A stretch of 64,000 bases of DNA from Onthophagus taurus (Eukaryota > Arthropoda > Insecta > Coleoptera > Scarabaeidae): NCBI RefSeq assembly GCF_036711975.1, contig NC_091966.1:19909501-19973500 (forward strand), written 5' to 3'. Positions 1 through 13,000 of this stretch are shown piece by piece. Made by a program: the position numbers and the translations under genes. Under the pieces are notes generated by a model. That model worked only from the letters and a program-made list of their open reading frames with translations. It did no database searches and was not told where the DNA came from. Within the stretch, counting starts at the first letter, position 1, and every line of letters starts with the position of its first letter.

Positions 1-258
1 TTTCCAAAATGTCATATGAATTAAGTTTTATCGTAGAATAGGTGTTTCATCATTGTGTAATCATTGTTATTGTTTGTTCAGATTGTTATTTAATTAATTA
101 CTTCAGCATTTTTTATAATACATGTTTAGTTATCATTACTGCAATGATCAATAGCACTTAAACGTTGCATTAAATCTAAGAAGAGTTAAAGCAAAAGTTG
201 TTTATTTTTAAAATATCTATTCTATGATAAAACTTAATTCATATGACAACTTGGAAAA
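1..258. mobile_element. MITE-like element with ~42-bp terminal inverted repeats
   Basis: The first ~42 bases (tttccaaaatgtcatatgaa...) recur as a near-perfect reverse complement at 217-258. The ~175-bp interior is AT-rich and non-coding. The left end may continue outside the window. This fits a small non-autonomous DNA transposon; no target-site duplication can be assigned. Confidence 0.55.
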
Positions 259-430
259 ATTTTAAGTTGATGTCATTACCACCAGCTTCCGGTGTTATCA
301 CCATGATAAAAACTGGTGCATTGGATTTTTCATATACGATTTTATTATCATATATTTTATTGCAACTTCTTAGGTAATCGCGTTTTTGAGAAAAATCCCT
401 GGTACGGGTGGTCTGAATCACGCGGTATAT

Positions 431-810
431 ACAGGTGTATCTGAATGACTGCAACAAACTTCAAGGGGTGATTCTTTGGCGAATTTTAAGGGTACTTTCA
501 TATATGAACCATGGGCGACTTCGGCTCCCCTAAGAAGCTACACCCCTCCAAAAATGGCGGAAAATTTTGGTTTAACTTATTTTTCTCAAAAACCATAAAC
601 GCTAGGAAAATGAAATTTGGGGAATATGTTTAACTCATAATAGGGCACGTTTTGATGCTATTTGTACTTTCAACCTACCCTTCTAAACTACTAAACGTAA
701 CCACCCCCGTTCAATTTATGCCTAGATTTTTTTTATGAAGATGATAAATGCATTGGAAAAATTTCATTTAGATAGGCAAAACTATTCTAAAACTTTTTTA
801 TCTCTCTGAA
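431..810. repeat. Dispersed repeat, copy 1 (second copy near 37447-37812)
   Basis: About 370 bp beginning 'caggtgtatctgaatgactg' is repeated in direct orientation at 37447-37812 with roughly 90% identity. Both copies include the block 'aaaaatggcggaaaattttg'. The second copy starts with the 'tacagggtgt' end seen in other repeats of this window. Neither copy has an open frame. This is probably a non-autonomous transposon family. Confidence 0.7.
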
Positions 811-867
811 GTTCTTCGAAAATTTAATAATTTCTGAGAAAAAAAATAATTAAGCAAACACTAACTG

Positions 868-1190
868 TTAAGCTGTAGGGTTGTTAATCGAAAATTGGAT
901 TGAATTTTTAATGAAAAAACCTTAGTGGGCTTTGCAATCTTTGTCAGAAATATTTTTGACGTTTAAATGTCAGTAGTTTTCTTACTATTATTATTATTTT
1001 ATTTAAAATTTTGAGCGTAAATGCGATAGAACTTTATTCAAAAATTAATTTGAAAAACAATAATAATAGTAAGAAAAACACTGATATTTAAACGTCAAAA
1101 ATATTTCTAATATAGATTGGAAAGTCCACTAAGATTTTTTCATTAAAAATTCATTCCAACTTTTGATCGATATTTCTTGCAGTTACGACA
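868..1190. repeat. Palindromic (fold-back) repeat
   Basis: The arms at about 868-1005 and 1053-1190 are imperfect reverse complements. They share the pairs 'aaaatatttctgacaaag'-like and 'gacgtttaaatgtcagt'/'actgatatttaaacgtc'. The spacer is ~50 bp and there is no coding capacity. This is likely a hairpin MITE. Confidence 0.55.
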
Positions 1191-1404
1191 CTGTGTACAT
1201 AAAGTAAGGAATGAATTCGATAAACATTCGGGGCATATTCTTCCAGAAAAAGTCTGGGACATCTATGTTATTTTTTAATGAGTCTTATTTGCGATAAAAT
1301 TAAAATGTACAGATATCCCAAAATTGAGATACGATTCCTATGTTGACATTTTTAAATAATAATAAGCGTTTTATAGTTTATACATAATTTACAATATTTT
1401 ACAA

Positions 1405-2290
1405 TACATGTATACACCCAAACCCTCTACCCTCCTCCCCCATCTCCACGCCCTTACCTACTCGCCTCAATCACCTCCCTCATCCATCTTTTGCCCTCAC
1501 TCTCTTCCCCCAAAATCTGCTTTCTGTCCATCGTCTCCTCCCTTAGCTCACTACACCCTCTCAGCATGTGTTCCAGCGTCTCCCAATCCTCTCACACAGC
1601 CTACACCACCTCTAAACATAGTCCGCCCAGTACCTGTTCCCTCTCTCCGCGTAGCCACAGCGGAATCTGGCCACCAATCTCTTCCCTTCATCATCCCCCT
1701 CCATCAACAGATGCTTTGGCAGTTCCTCTGTCACTATCTCCCCATATCTTACATTATATCCCCCTTCCCGCATATGTGACCTACTTTCCTGCCTCTGTAT
1801 GACCCGTCCCTATCCCGCAGTTTTCTCCACATTTCACCTCTCTCCACTCTTCTGTTGTCGATCTGAGTTAGTTAATATCCCACTCTCCTATAACATCCTT
1901 CCCTATCTCGCTGCCCATGTATCAGCCTCCTCTCCTTAATTTCCCTCCAGCACTCTTCCGGGATCGTGCATGGCGGTCTTTCTTCTATCCTTTCCTCGTA
2001 CTCCACTGCTCTTCTCCCAGCCTCCACCCTTACTGCATCTATTTTAACCTCCTTCCTCGCCAACCCTAGTACTCATCTCCAATACCTTGTTTGTACATCC
2101 TCCAGCAATCGTTGTTCTCTCCATTTCCATACTTTTGCGCCGTACATTATTGTGCTCCTCACCAAGCCCTCATCAAATCATCCGCATACGCCCACGCGTG
2201 CATCTTTGTTCGTCCTATCACCACTCAACCCATCTGCCCCCCCCCCCCCCCCAAGTCTCTTTTCCAAGTCCGCCGTATCGAGACCACCGA
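1405..2290 (-). pseudogene. Non-LTR retrotransposon, degraded 3' half of ORF2
   Basis: Read on the minus strand, this purine-rich stretch encodes broken pieces of the region after the reverse transcriptase. One is a basic segment near 1872-2063 with a 'WREIKERR' stretch. Another, near 1600-1700, reads like 'RFRCGYAERGNRYW'. The same 3' segment recurs at 32250-32590 and 47585-47770, reading 'FRCGNEERANRYW' in the last. Stops and frameshifts are frequent. Plus-strand proline/serine-rich ORFs here are shadows of this sequence. Interpreted as a jockey-superfamily-like fossil; the clade is uncertain. Confidence 0.55.
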
Positions 2291-2966
2291 AAAATTAAAA
2301 AGCTGTGTTAAAAACTTGCTGTTTTGACTTTTTTTGTCTATATGAAACAAAATAACATTTTTTCGATATATACATATTTATAAATATTGTTCAAAGGTGC
2401 AAAATGATTTTTCATTTTTATATCTATGGGTGGTTAATGTAATTTAAATTAGTGGGCGTGGTACATGAGTGTACGAGATGTTTCTACTACGACGGCTTTA
2501 TATGGACGATACACACATAAAAATCTAATCTAACTTCAAATATTTAAGTTTTCTCAAAATGATATATTTAATTCAAGACACCATATATTTGAAACAAAAA
2601 TATTTAATTGTATTAAGAATATGAATGTATTTTAAATAAGAAAGTAATATTCTTCAACATTATACTAAATTCAAGTATAATATATTTGAATTGAATACAC
2701 GTTTTCTTACGTTAAGGAAATAAGAATACTACTTCGAATGAATTTCAAAACCTCAAATAAATTAAACTTATATCTTCAATTTAAATATAATTCTAAAATT
2801 AAGAATATCGTATATTTTACACAAGTAAATTTCGTACATATTTATGTATGGATTAGCTCTATCTGATTTAAGTGGGGGTAAACCGCGTCGTTCCTAACAC
2901 GTTTATGCTTGCAAGTTGTAAGCACTTGTAACGGTTACATGTGCGTTACGTGCATAGCGCGTAAAA
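2291..2966. other. AT-rich intergenic stretch
   Basis: No convincing coding or RNA feature. Positions 2520-2860 are very AT-rich, with recurring 'atatatttgaa'-like words. A run of 16 C residues lies just upstream at 2237-2252. Confidence 0.5.
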
Positions 2967-5097
2967 ATGACCGATAACAGTAATGAGGGACAAACTGTGG
3001 AAGTGTGCAGTTCTACTGAAAACTTGTTGCTTTCATGGGGATGTAATAAGGAAACAGTGAAAATTTATCAAAGTGAAAGTTATTAGTGGTCAGCTTTTAC
3101 AATGTTGTGAGAGGCAATTATCTCTACAACCTTACATGATAATTGTTGGGCCAACAATTGCCACAACAACCACTATATTATTTTGGACAATAACATTGGT
3201 TGATATTTTAAAAGCGGTAAAAAGGCGTTCGATATTTTGTTTAAAATATGTCACGCTTTAAATATATCTTATCCAGTACAATGAGAACATTTATATGTAT
3301 TGTTGCAAAAAGGAGTATATGAAATTCACCTAAACGAAGATAAGGTACCTCCATACATACACGACGTTTTGTCAAAATTGTATAAATAATTTTATATATT
3401 GTATAATATAGTTCCCATATAATGAAGTGTGTATATTGTGTTCAGAGATTTTTGTTAGTAGATAAGTATATAACTCATTTAGAGTTTATGCACAATAATG
3501 CAGATTATTTTCAATGTCCTTATAATGATTGTTGTAGAGTTTATCATACAAAATACTCTTTCAAACGCCATTACTTACAAAAACATTCGACTAAATCAAA
3601 CAATTCTTCTAATACATCTACTTGAACTTCAGTTTTTAGTTCAAAAATTACAGCAAAGTTATTAAATGGCAGAAATAATATAAATAATGTGAAAGATGAT
3701 GCCAAAAATGATTTTCAAACAAAAGAAATGCTCAACGGAGAGCACAATACTGATTCCTTGTTTAAACATATCAACAAAACCCATCAAAATGCTTTACGTT
3801 CATTAAAAAATCGTAGCATTCAGCAGATTGCATTAAAAACCCATTTAAAATATTTTTTTCGAAATACCTAATGTATATGATACGATGGTTACTTATCAAA
3901 ATGATTTTGAAATTTTGATGAAAACATATATCAAAATATAAAAAAGTACCCACATAAACTTATTTTACCAATAGTCTTGTATTTTGATGACTTCCAACCG
4001 GGAAACCCTTTAGGAAGTAAAGCCAGCATTTATAAAATAAGAGCTGTGTACTATACTATTGCAACCATACCACCATCATTTATTAATAGACTTGATAATT
4101 TATTTTTGGCTTCAATTTTCAAACAGTGTATTTCATACTTGTGTCGCTTCTAGGTGACAACTTAGGTTTACATTCTATACTGGGTTTATGTGAAAGTTTC
4201 TCTGCAACAAATTACTGCAGATTTTGTACTGTACTTAAACATGTAACCGGAAACCAAACACATGAGAATGTAACAAGATTATAACGTGCATTTACAACAA
4301 AAATTGGGTAACAATTTTCATGTTTATAATAATTTGTATAGTAATATAATGCATGGTTTATTTGAAGGGGTATTTAGATATGATATGGTACTGATACTAA
4401 CTAAATTTCTTGAAGATAAATATTTTTCCCTTGATCTATTAAATTCACGTGTGCAATATTTTTCCTATGAACGATACGAAAAAAATATTCCCTACATATA
4501 AGGATATTAAATATAGGATATAAATAAAGGTTATTAAATATTTTCAGCAGAAATGTTATGTTTTGTACGAAATTTTAAATTTATTGTCCGTGATTTAAAT
4601 CCAGAAAGTTACGATGTAAGAAAAATGTATCGCATTCTTTGGCAGTGAGAGCACAACTTAAATGTTGCTACAGATTTATGTGTCAACAGGGATTAAATGA
4701 TGTTGTAGAACATGGAAAAGTATATGATATAGATTTTACTACTATCAATTTTTTAGTCAACTTACATATTGAACTTAAAAATTATATTTGCACCTCCTGG
4801 TACAAAATAAATGGTTTCTATTATGATTATAATAGTATTATTTTGTATGAAAACAAAATTGATTTACCAGAACTTTGCAAATTTGATAAAATTTTAGTAA
4901 GTAAACTCGATTCATCCGTTTTACTTTTATTTCAAAAATTACGTACTGATAGTTATAGCAATCATTATAAGGCGTACATTGTTCACTTACAATATTCATA
5001 TCATGTTGTTAAACTATTAGACATTGTTAGAAATCCACCCACTGTGGCTCACATATTAAAAGACAACAAAATGTATGTATCAAATGAATCTACAAGC
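2967..5097 (+). pseudogene. Degraded transposon-like gene: SAM-like segment, C2H2 finger, 'DDFxxxNPLG' domain
   Basis: The pieces are collinear. An ORF starts at 2967 (MTDNSNEGQTVEV..., stop 3086) and continues in another frame at 3073-3261; together they look SAM-domain-like (LLLSWGCNKETVKIY ... SGQLLQCCERQLSLQ). A C2H2 segment at 3422-3625 has CVYC...HLEFMH and CPYNDCCRVYH...H spacing. At about 3960-4200 there is 'YFDDFQPGNPLGSKAS', followed in another frame by 'LGDNLGLHSILGLCESF'. ORFs at 4286-4501 and 4639-5097 follow. Known from memory: multicopy animal proteins carry C2H2 fingers plus a DDFE-x-NPLG core and behave like transposon genes. Here frameshifts and stops break the chain. The family assignment is inference. 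Confidence 0.5.
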
Positions 5098-5655
5098 TAA
5101 TTTAAAAGTAGTGTTCCAAACGAATACCTTTTGTGGAACAGTCATTTTAAATCGAATTGAAAGAATAAATTTTTTTCTTATCCACCTTTATTTTCAAGAT
5201 ATTCACTCCTAACATATACGAAATAATGTTCCGACAAGCGAAAAAAATCGTTCAAAGAGTCAAATCGAATGGCTGTCATAGTTTTATTTGTATTACGATG
5301 TATTTTTACCAAATTTTAGGTTTGTAATAATAGAGTTTTTGGAAGCGAATAAAATAAAAAGGGAGGTCGAACGGAAAAAAATGTATGTATTTTTTCATTT
5401 TGCTTTAAAATCATTTTCCACATGGGCTTTTCGTTTGGGACGCTACTTTTGAATGACCTGTATTTAGTTTTTTAATAAGAATGAATAATTTATTTTTATT
5501 TTAAATATTTTTTTAAAGTTATGATAGAGTTTTAATACGTATAAGCACTATATTATTTATGGAAGTTCAATATTTCTTATTGTTATTAATAAAACATTTT
5601 ATTTGAATTTTGTAAATTTTGGGCTTTATTCCTTATCTACTCCTAATTTAAATAC
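5098..5655. other. Intergenic, old repeat debris
   Basis: Contains an arthropod-type repeat tail ('gggacgctacttttgaatga') near 5440, of the kind that flanks degenerate mariner elements. No coding region recognised. Confidence 0.4.
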
Positions 5656-6100
5656 ACATATACATATACATGGCATATACGTCTCCTTCACACTCTATCA
5701 GTTGTTCTGTGATACCTCTCCTCCTCATTTCCTCCCACATCTTTCCTCTATCCACCGTATCAAATGCCGCCTTCAGGTCTATGAACAATGGATACAACTT
5801 TCCTCCCTTCTTGTTCAACTCCCTATCTGCCAGGTGTTCAGTATGTACATATGTATTATCAATTCCCTCTTCCCTTCCTGAATCCCGCCTCCTTCATTTC
5901 CTCTTCCAATCTCCCTAGGAGTACCGTGGCATACATTTTAAATGTCGTGTCCAACAGGGTGATCCTTCTATAATTGTCCACTACCCCTTTACTTCTCTTT
6001 TTATACAGTGGGCATATTATCCCCATCCTCCACCTGTCCGGAAACCTCTCGTTTGATTTAAACACATTTTTAAATAAGAACCCCCATTTTTGTTGCATTT
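5656..6100 (-). pseudogene. Non-LTR retrotransposon, RT domain fragment
   Basis: The minus strand encodes the N-terminal RT fingers: 'FPDRWRMGIICPLYKK', then 'VDNYRRITLLDTTFKMYA' and 'AGFRKGRGNTD' (5859-6098). It continues in another frame toward 5690 with 'LFIDLKAAFDTVDR', which carries the first catalytic Asp of motif A. It breaks off before the YxDD motif. The family is likely the same as the 1405-2290 fragment, in the same orientation. 3'-truncated and frameshifted. Confidence 0.75.
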
Positions 6101-6239
6101 ATGGATTCTATGTAAAATTTTGATATTTTCATGTAGTACAACCTGTGTCCATATTCAGCTGTCTTCAAAAAAATTGCAGTTAAGAAAATATTGTTACTAT
6201 GTTATTTCGGGTAAAAGATAACATGGTTTTATCTTAATA

Positions 6240-7120
6240 TTGTCTACTTAATTAAATGCCGAAACTGAAATCCTTCTTGTACCTGGCAGTACCCCAAACC
6301 ATTCATAAATTCATGCTGGACCCTAATAATTATTTTTTTACCAACAATAAGTCGTCGAGCGACTCAAGTTTAGTTTTGTAGATGCGGGGATCTTAATGGC
6401 CATTCAATTGATTCACATTGAAATGCTACTTCATCAAGATATTGCCTAATCTGAACATAATGTGGTGGTGCATCATTTTGCAAGAACCATGAATTTTCGT
6501 CTTGTAACATCGGGTCATTAGCACTGGGAAATTAATTTCTTAAATTGGGGATTATTGTACGTATATTATTGCACGAAATCAAAATATCGTGGACCGTTCA
6601 ATCTCTCTTCAAAAAAGTAAGGTCCAATGATTTGATTGTTGATAATTCCTGCCTAAACATTATTTTTTTCAGGTTAATGTAAAGGTTGATGCATCTGACA
6701 ACAAAATGTTTTTGAAGGCCCCTATCTTAGCCATTTATGGCTTTAGACCAAAAATTGTTGGTTGTATTAAAAATTTTTCCTCACTGTAGGACGCTAGTTT
6801 TTGCCGAGGATGCACTTTCGTATGTAGAGGTGTTTGATTCTTGTATCAATGTTGCTTCCACATTTAATACAGTTCCTGTATAGGAGCTGTAACGAGCTGA
6901 GTAACGTCATAACTTCCTATTTTTGGTGACCTTAGAAGGTTTCAAATAGCGTTACTTTTAAAATCAGCTTGAAAATTGCGCACTGTTGGATTTTTTGAAT
7001 ACCCCACGCGTTGTATGTGTAGAAAATTGATTCTTCTAAATATCTTGGTTTAATTTTCCAGTCAGGAGATTATGACAACCCTTTTTCTTTTGCTTCGCAT
7101 ATAATTATATGACAGCATTT
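6240..7120 (-). pseudogene. Mariner-like transposase fossil
   Basis: On the minus strand the motif 'NSWFLQNDAPPHYVQ' is followed by 'RQYLDEVAFQ' and 'IEWPLRSPHLQ', matching the insect mariner block around the second catalytic Asp (WFQQDGAPPHY ... IEWPPRSPDLTPLDFF). Upstream parts near 6500-7000 are recognisable only as scattered fragments. Stops and shifts are frequent, so it is inactive. The flank at 7130-7330 has the common 'cttccgccaaaaccggaagt' repeat word. Confidence 0.6.
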
Positions 7121-7560
7121 ATTGTAAGAAGTAACCCATCAAAACATGGAAGCCAGTTAAATTAACCCCTTTTCGAAATTTTATTGATGTTTTCAGTATG
7201 TATATTGAAAACCTTAATCCTCTATCCAAATCCATGAAAATGTACAGGACGTTGTATTTGACATAAAAAAGTTACTATCACTTCCGCCAAAACCGGAAGT
7301 GATAAAATGAAAAAGTGAAAATTTTAAAATTGTTCGAGCATTTTGCTAAAGAGCAATTGCTAACAAGTATTATAACTTATAAAGTTATAACAAATATATA
7401 CAAAATTCGCTATGTATTTTGCACATTTGGACAGCAATTGCCCAGTTTCAGCAGTACTTTGTATAGCAGCACTATAATTTGCATATGATAATATGATAAA
7501 TGCAATGAAAACCATACAGAATACTTTCCTCTTTTATACGATGAAAGTTTTATCTGTAAC
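7121..7560. other. Intergenic repeat debris
   Basis: Contains the inverted 'acttccg..cggaagt' motif also found near 41590, and otherwise AT-rich sequence. No gene recognised. Confidence 0.4.
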
Positions 7561-7595
7561 TGGAGCGTCTACTTGAACAAAAAAGAGCAATTTCA

Positions 7596-8328
7596 ATGTA
7601 TATCTCAGAGTCAAGGAGTGTGAATTTTGGAAATTTGACCCGTGACCAGTGGGAGATTGTTGAACTACTGTTAAAGCTTTTAAAACCTTTCGAAGAGATA
7701 ACAAAAATATCGAGTTCCACATATGTACCTATATCAGATGTGATTCCTAAAACAGTTTCATTAACCAGATACCTAATGAAAGATGCGCTGATTCAAAGAA
7801 CTGAACACGTTGATTATTTTAGAAAGACGTTAATAGAAAATATGCAAGCCTGTTTTAACTTGGAGGATCTGTGCTTTAACAAGACATATTACTTGTCGAT
7901 ATTTTTAGATCCCCGCTACAAGAAATCCGTAGAGTTGCGCTCAGAGAAGTTCTTACAATTAGGCTTTCTGTAGACGACGAAACAGATGATTCGGATCCAG
8001 AAATGAAAGTGGGAATGTCGATTCAGAAACTCATAAACTATTTTGGGCATGTTTTGAAGAATCTTTTTGAAGACCAACTCAAGAATGCCACTACTGAAGA
8101 AATCGCCCACTACCATTCACCCATATGAATGGGGTGCTTTGAGTACCAATGAGATTGTATTCGTCATTTTAAGCAAGCTTGCTAAACGATAATCACACCA
8201 GCAAGCTCTGTTTGTATTCTGAGGCAGGTTTGATTTATGAAGAAATGCGCAACCGACTTAATCCCAATCGTGCAGAAAAACTAGTTTTTTTCCACTACAA
8301 TTTGCCCCTTTTGGACTTTAAATATTAA
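7596..8328 (+). pseudogene. hAT-family transposase, C-terminal fragment (frameshifted)
   Basis: The first frame (7596-7971) reads 'LLKLLKPFEEITKISSSTY', 'ISDVIPKTVSLTRYL' and 'LSIFLDPRYKK'. These are hallmarks of hAT (ZBED-type) transposases just before the dimerisation region. A second frame continues to ~8125 ('KVGMSIQKLINYFG'). Another gives the hAT C-terminal dimerisation motif 'SEAGLIYEEMRNRLNPNRA' and 'FFHYNLPLL', with stop at 8328. The N-terminal BED finger and first catalytic residues are absent. Clearly a 5'-truncated, frameshifted fossil. Confidence 0.8.
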
Positions 8329-9059
8329 TTGAAAAGCCTAACTAATTAACTTCAACATGACATGACTGATTTTTGAAACAAGAGGAATAAGCAAGAAAAA
8401 TGATCGAGCATACGACAAGAAATTTTCATCAGTCTTTGTCGGAGACAATATTTTGATAGACATTTCAGTTGTGGAACGTGGACGACTAGCTCCTCGAAAC
8501 ATATTAACTGTTATAACGTAACAAGTTCATCCAAATATATTTTCTTTTGCGACTAATAACGACACGCTGGATAGGTTAGGTATATTCAAAAAATCAATTT
8601 CAACTAGCTCCTAACAAGTTTATAAATGTAACTGATGTTCCCAACAAGAAAGTGACAGTTCGATAAGAAGCAATGATTTGATCGGGATCAAAGCAAGGCT
8701 TTGTAAAATGTAATTGTTTGAATGCTTATAGTCTAAATGCCATAACAGTAAACCATGTAAAATATATAAGTTAAAAAAAACAATTTATGTGTTTACAGTA
8801 TTCATATAGATATTAAGACGATGCAGGTAACAGATATACCTGGTTATACAAAGAATTTAGTTCGTTGTGGTGATGCCTATAGTTCGTTTTTTTTTTCTAT
8901 AATACTTGTCAAGGTAAATTTCTTAGCGTTTCTGTTGGTATTACCTAGGACCCTTATAAAATGTATGTTGTTTTCCTGATTTTTCATTGATTGAGCAGTT
9001 TAATCTTCGTCAAATTATAACCGGCGTTCAAAAAACGGGCGTTCTTAAACACATTGTTT

Positions 9060-9230
9060 CAGGACCGATCATCTCGTGATCTTTGGATGAGTTTTAGGAA
9101 ATTGGGTGTTGTCAAAAATAAGACTCAAGTATTTACTGATACTGGTTTTGATGTTGACACTATTAATAATTTCCTTCTCAGCACTCATGTGGAATCAAAT
9201 GAACCTCTGTTGGTATGGATCGCATAAGTG
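9060..9230 (+). pseudogene. Small non-LTR retrotransposon remnant (EN-RT linker)
   Basis: A short open stretch reads 'SRDLWMSFRKLGVVKNK', then 'DVDTINNFLLSTHVES'. This resembles the linker between endonuclease and RT in jockey-type elements (W..l+.lGv ... d.iN..f). No flanking RT or EN is visible. The surrounding 8330-9060 and 9230-9990 contain nothing else I recognise. Confidence 0.4.
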
Positions 9231-9993
9231 TTAAAATGCTATATTGTGTTGTCCTGTAATTTTGCCATTCTTGTGCCATATAATTAACTATTCCATTGAC
9301 AAACACTGTCCAGAAACTTCCGGGGTGTAAACCACTAGTAATTGTCTATTTGGTGAGTAATAATACTCTTGAAAAGATAATTCAAGGCAAGAACTCCAGT
9401 GACAACACGTCTATCCACTCTTGCTGTTTATCAAAAACTGTTCCCAAACAATACCTCTTGTTTTCGACTTGCTGACTAGATATAACCAGTTAAGTTTACC
9501 CACAACGTAAAAATATCGGACAATGTCTGGATTCGGATATTGCGATTAACATATCTATAAAGAAGGTTAAGGTTTGCAACAAAAATTAATTATAGGAATC
9601 TTTCATATGACTTATAAAATATATCATAGGTTCATTACTTACAACAAGATGGCACTAATAAATTTAAATCTTCTATTTGTCATTATTTATGAGTTAGGTA
9701 TATTATCATTTCTTATCTTATTTTCATATTATCTTCATGTGCGTTTTTAGTACTTTGTTCGAAAATGTAATTGAGAATATTATTTAATAACAATATCGTT
9801 TGGTACTTTGACCTTATTAGGCGATTAAAATGAGTCGGTTAAAAAATTAATGTAATCGATTTAATCGTGGATTATCTGCTTATTATTACTTAGTTAATGT
9901 ATGTAAACTAAGCGCAGCAATTTTTTTCGACGACATTTAAAGATAATCACGTATTAGTGATAAATAAAAGTGGGAATAACATTTTGTGGGTTA

Positions 9994-10001
9994 TATATAA
10001 A
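9994..10001 (+). promoter_or_regulatory. TATA box of the vanin-like gene
   Basis: TATATAAA lies ~72 bp upstream of the proposed ATG at 10066, so a start site near 10022-10030 would give a ~40-nt leader. Placement is by sequence only. Confidence 0.5.
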
Positions 10002-10065
10002 TAATAAAAATCGGTTATTTAATAGCAATTAGAGGTAGAGTGCGACAAAAAAATAAGGAGGAAAA

Positions 10066-13000
10066 ATGATTGTTTGTCGATTATTTTTTATTTTTGTTGT
10101 TTTCATCCAAACGGTAAGTTTTTTTAATTCAAATTTTTAAAAAGTCGTGCAATCTAAAAATGATTGTTAATCCAAACATTTCTATATTTTCTTATTATAG
10201 TTCATATGTTGATAATGAAAAATCAAAATTCTTACCTAGAACTTTGAAAATGTCTTCTTTAATAACTTTTTTCTGGAAATTTCGATAATATTGTCTTATA
10301 GTTTTAACATCTCATCATAAACTAGAATCTATATACTTGCATTTAACATACATATCATAATTCTAAAAAATACAGCTGGTATATATTTTTTTAATTTCAC
10401 ACTAGTATAACTAGTGTAACAAAAGTTTACAAATTCCGATAAACTTTTGGACCAGACCAGATGACACCGATTCTCAACATAATTTGATGCGCTGAATACG
10501 AATTTTCAATCTGTTTGTCAAGATTGGTTATTTATTTGATTTTGAGTTTCTTTAAATTGTTTTAAACTGACACTCTGTTAAAAAGTAAAGATGAATTAAG
10601 AAAAATTTTACAAAATGTTCAATGAAAAAACTATTTAGAATACCACTTCAATTGTATTCAAATGTTCTGATTGTATTTAAAAGCAGGTAAAGGCGGTAAA
10701 ACTGGCAAAATAATAACAAATGCGCTAGCACACGAGAATTTGCTTTACTTATCTACATTACTACTACTGTTTTATAATGATGGGCATAATCGAGATATGA
10801 ATAATCGATTAATAATCGACTATAGGAAAAATAATTCGGGGATTTACTGACTTCTCTGAATCTCTTATTTTAATTAATACTTAATTCAAATAGAGCCTCA
10901 AATGATTAAGATAAATTTTGACTTAATTACATGTCAAAAATGTGACAGGTAAACAAAAGTATATAATATAATATATGGTAGTGGCGTTTTTATCAGTTAT
11001 AAAATATCATGTGTGATTTATTCGGGGGTAAATACACAAGAGCTTGACTTTTAATCGGATAATTTTATTTTTACACGAAAGTTTTGTTACCATGGAAATA
11101 ACTCGAAATCAAAAGCATGATAAAATCGCGACAGCTTTAGCTGGAGCGATTTTATCTTTTGATTTTGATTGAGAGTTATTTCCAAAGGGTAACAAAACTT
11201 GAGTGAATTAAAAATAAAATTATCCTGATTTAAAATCAAGCTCGAGCGTATTTTAGGGAGATTAATATACGACAATTGCACGATTTATCAACAATTTTTA
11301 ATTATTTATTAACTATTTTTGACTTAATTATAGTTGTCAAAAATGTGACGTAAACAAAAGTATATATATGGTAGTCGCGTTTTAATCAGTTATAAAATAT
11401 CACGTGTGATTTATTCAGTTGAAAAACCTAGGTAACTTTTATCCACTTAGAAATTCACGTTATTGGTCGAAATTTTAAACGATCGTTCCTCTGATTGGTT
11501 GTATATTATTGGAGTGCATTAATCAGTTGAAAAACCTAGGTAACTTTTATCCACTTAAAAAATCACGTTATAGGTCGAAATTTTAAACGATCGTTACTCT
11601 GATTGGTTCTATATTATTGGAGTGCATTAATCGATTATAAGCAATCAACCAGACAACACGTCTGTCCTTGCGTTTTGATTTTTAAAAAAAGTTTAAAATT
11701 ATTTATTTACTACAACTCTTCGCAAATCTACGCTTAATTCTTGTATTCATTAATAGTTTTTTAATATTAAGTAAAAAAAGAATGATTATTGTAGTGGATG
11801 GTTGGTCGAGCGAATTTAAAGTAAAACAGGTACACTCTCTGATTTGGTTGGACTTCTTCCATTTTCCTACCTGTATGTCTTCGGTCTTAATCCTTCTTCT
11901 GTTCTTCTCTCGTTCTTTCGAATTTTCGATACACGTAATCATGATCAGGTATCAATGATTTTTCACTTCGGGGCAACGTATCACTCAAATTACGAGCAAA
12001 AATCAATTGGGCTGGCGATACACCGCATTTTAATGGCGTATTTCTGAATGCCAACAAACTCAAATAGATGTCTTTATTTTTCTGTAGTATCATCTTTACA
12101 GTTTGTATCGCCCTTTTGGTGAGTCCGTTACTTTTTGGGTATTTCGGGCTACTGGTACATAATATGTTTAAACTCATATGTTGTCGCAAAGTTTGCAAAA
12201 TGGTGGTTCTTATATTGTGGGCCGTTGTTAGATTTCACTACCTTTGGTGTATCAAATCTTGCAAAGATCTTTTTCATTTCTTCTATTACATTCTTAGTGT
12301 AGCGTACACAGCCTACCTTCACATAGAAATTATAACTTTTATCAAATTACCCAAATTGCTATGTTACCATTTTGTTGATATTTCGATGTAAATTTATTCG
12401 GAGGTAAATACACAAGAGCTTGACTTTTAATCGGATAATTTTATTTTTACACGAAAGTTTTATTACCATGGAAATAACTCGAAATCAAAAGCATTTTGCA
12501 AGGCAGTTTAAAAACTGCCTTGCAGCCCCTACTAGCGACCCGTTATATTTTTCCTTTGGATTTGTGAAGGACGGTTTGTGTAAGGGTGCGTTTACGTTGG
12601 AGCTGCGATAAACGATACTAGCAAAACAACGAAATTGTTGTCATAGTTTTATATGCAGGTGTTTATATTGGAGCGACGCGTTGTCACACGCTTGACAGCC
12701 GACTAACGATAAGAGTGACGCTAATAGTATTCTTTATTTTCTTTGCTATTATCAGGTGTGGTCGGCATGGATATCGACTGTTTAATTAGTGAAATTTTTG
12801 TTAGATTCCCCTTGTGGGACCAAAAAGATAAAAATCACCACAACAGATTTGTTCTGACAAATCATTTTCAATTCATTTTGCGCAGCTCTTATCGGTACTC
12901 TCATTGCTGCTCTTATCGTTTATGGCAGCTCTCGTTCCAATATAAACTCCTGCATATAAAACTATGACAACAATTTCGTTGTTTTGCTAGTATCGTCGCT

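Noticed and set aside
1408..1802. Plus-strand proline/serine-rich ORFs
   Set aside because: They are the complement of a purine-rich non-LTR retrotransposon coding strand; the minus-strand reading has recognisable motifs.
10390..10415. Small palindrome around 'actagtataactagt' as an operator-like site
   Set aside because: Short AT-rich palindromes are expected by chance in this composition.
11418..11635. CRISPR-like or satellite array
   Set aside because: Only two units of ~106 bp with no spacers; eukaryotic TE context.
12068..12391. 107-codon plus ORF with hydrophobic residues (membrane protein?)
   Set aside because: It is antisense to gypsy integrase, whose minus-strand reading has SNNGPQY and other motifs.
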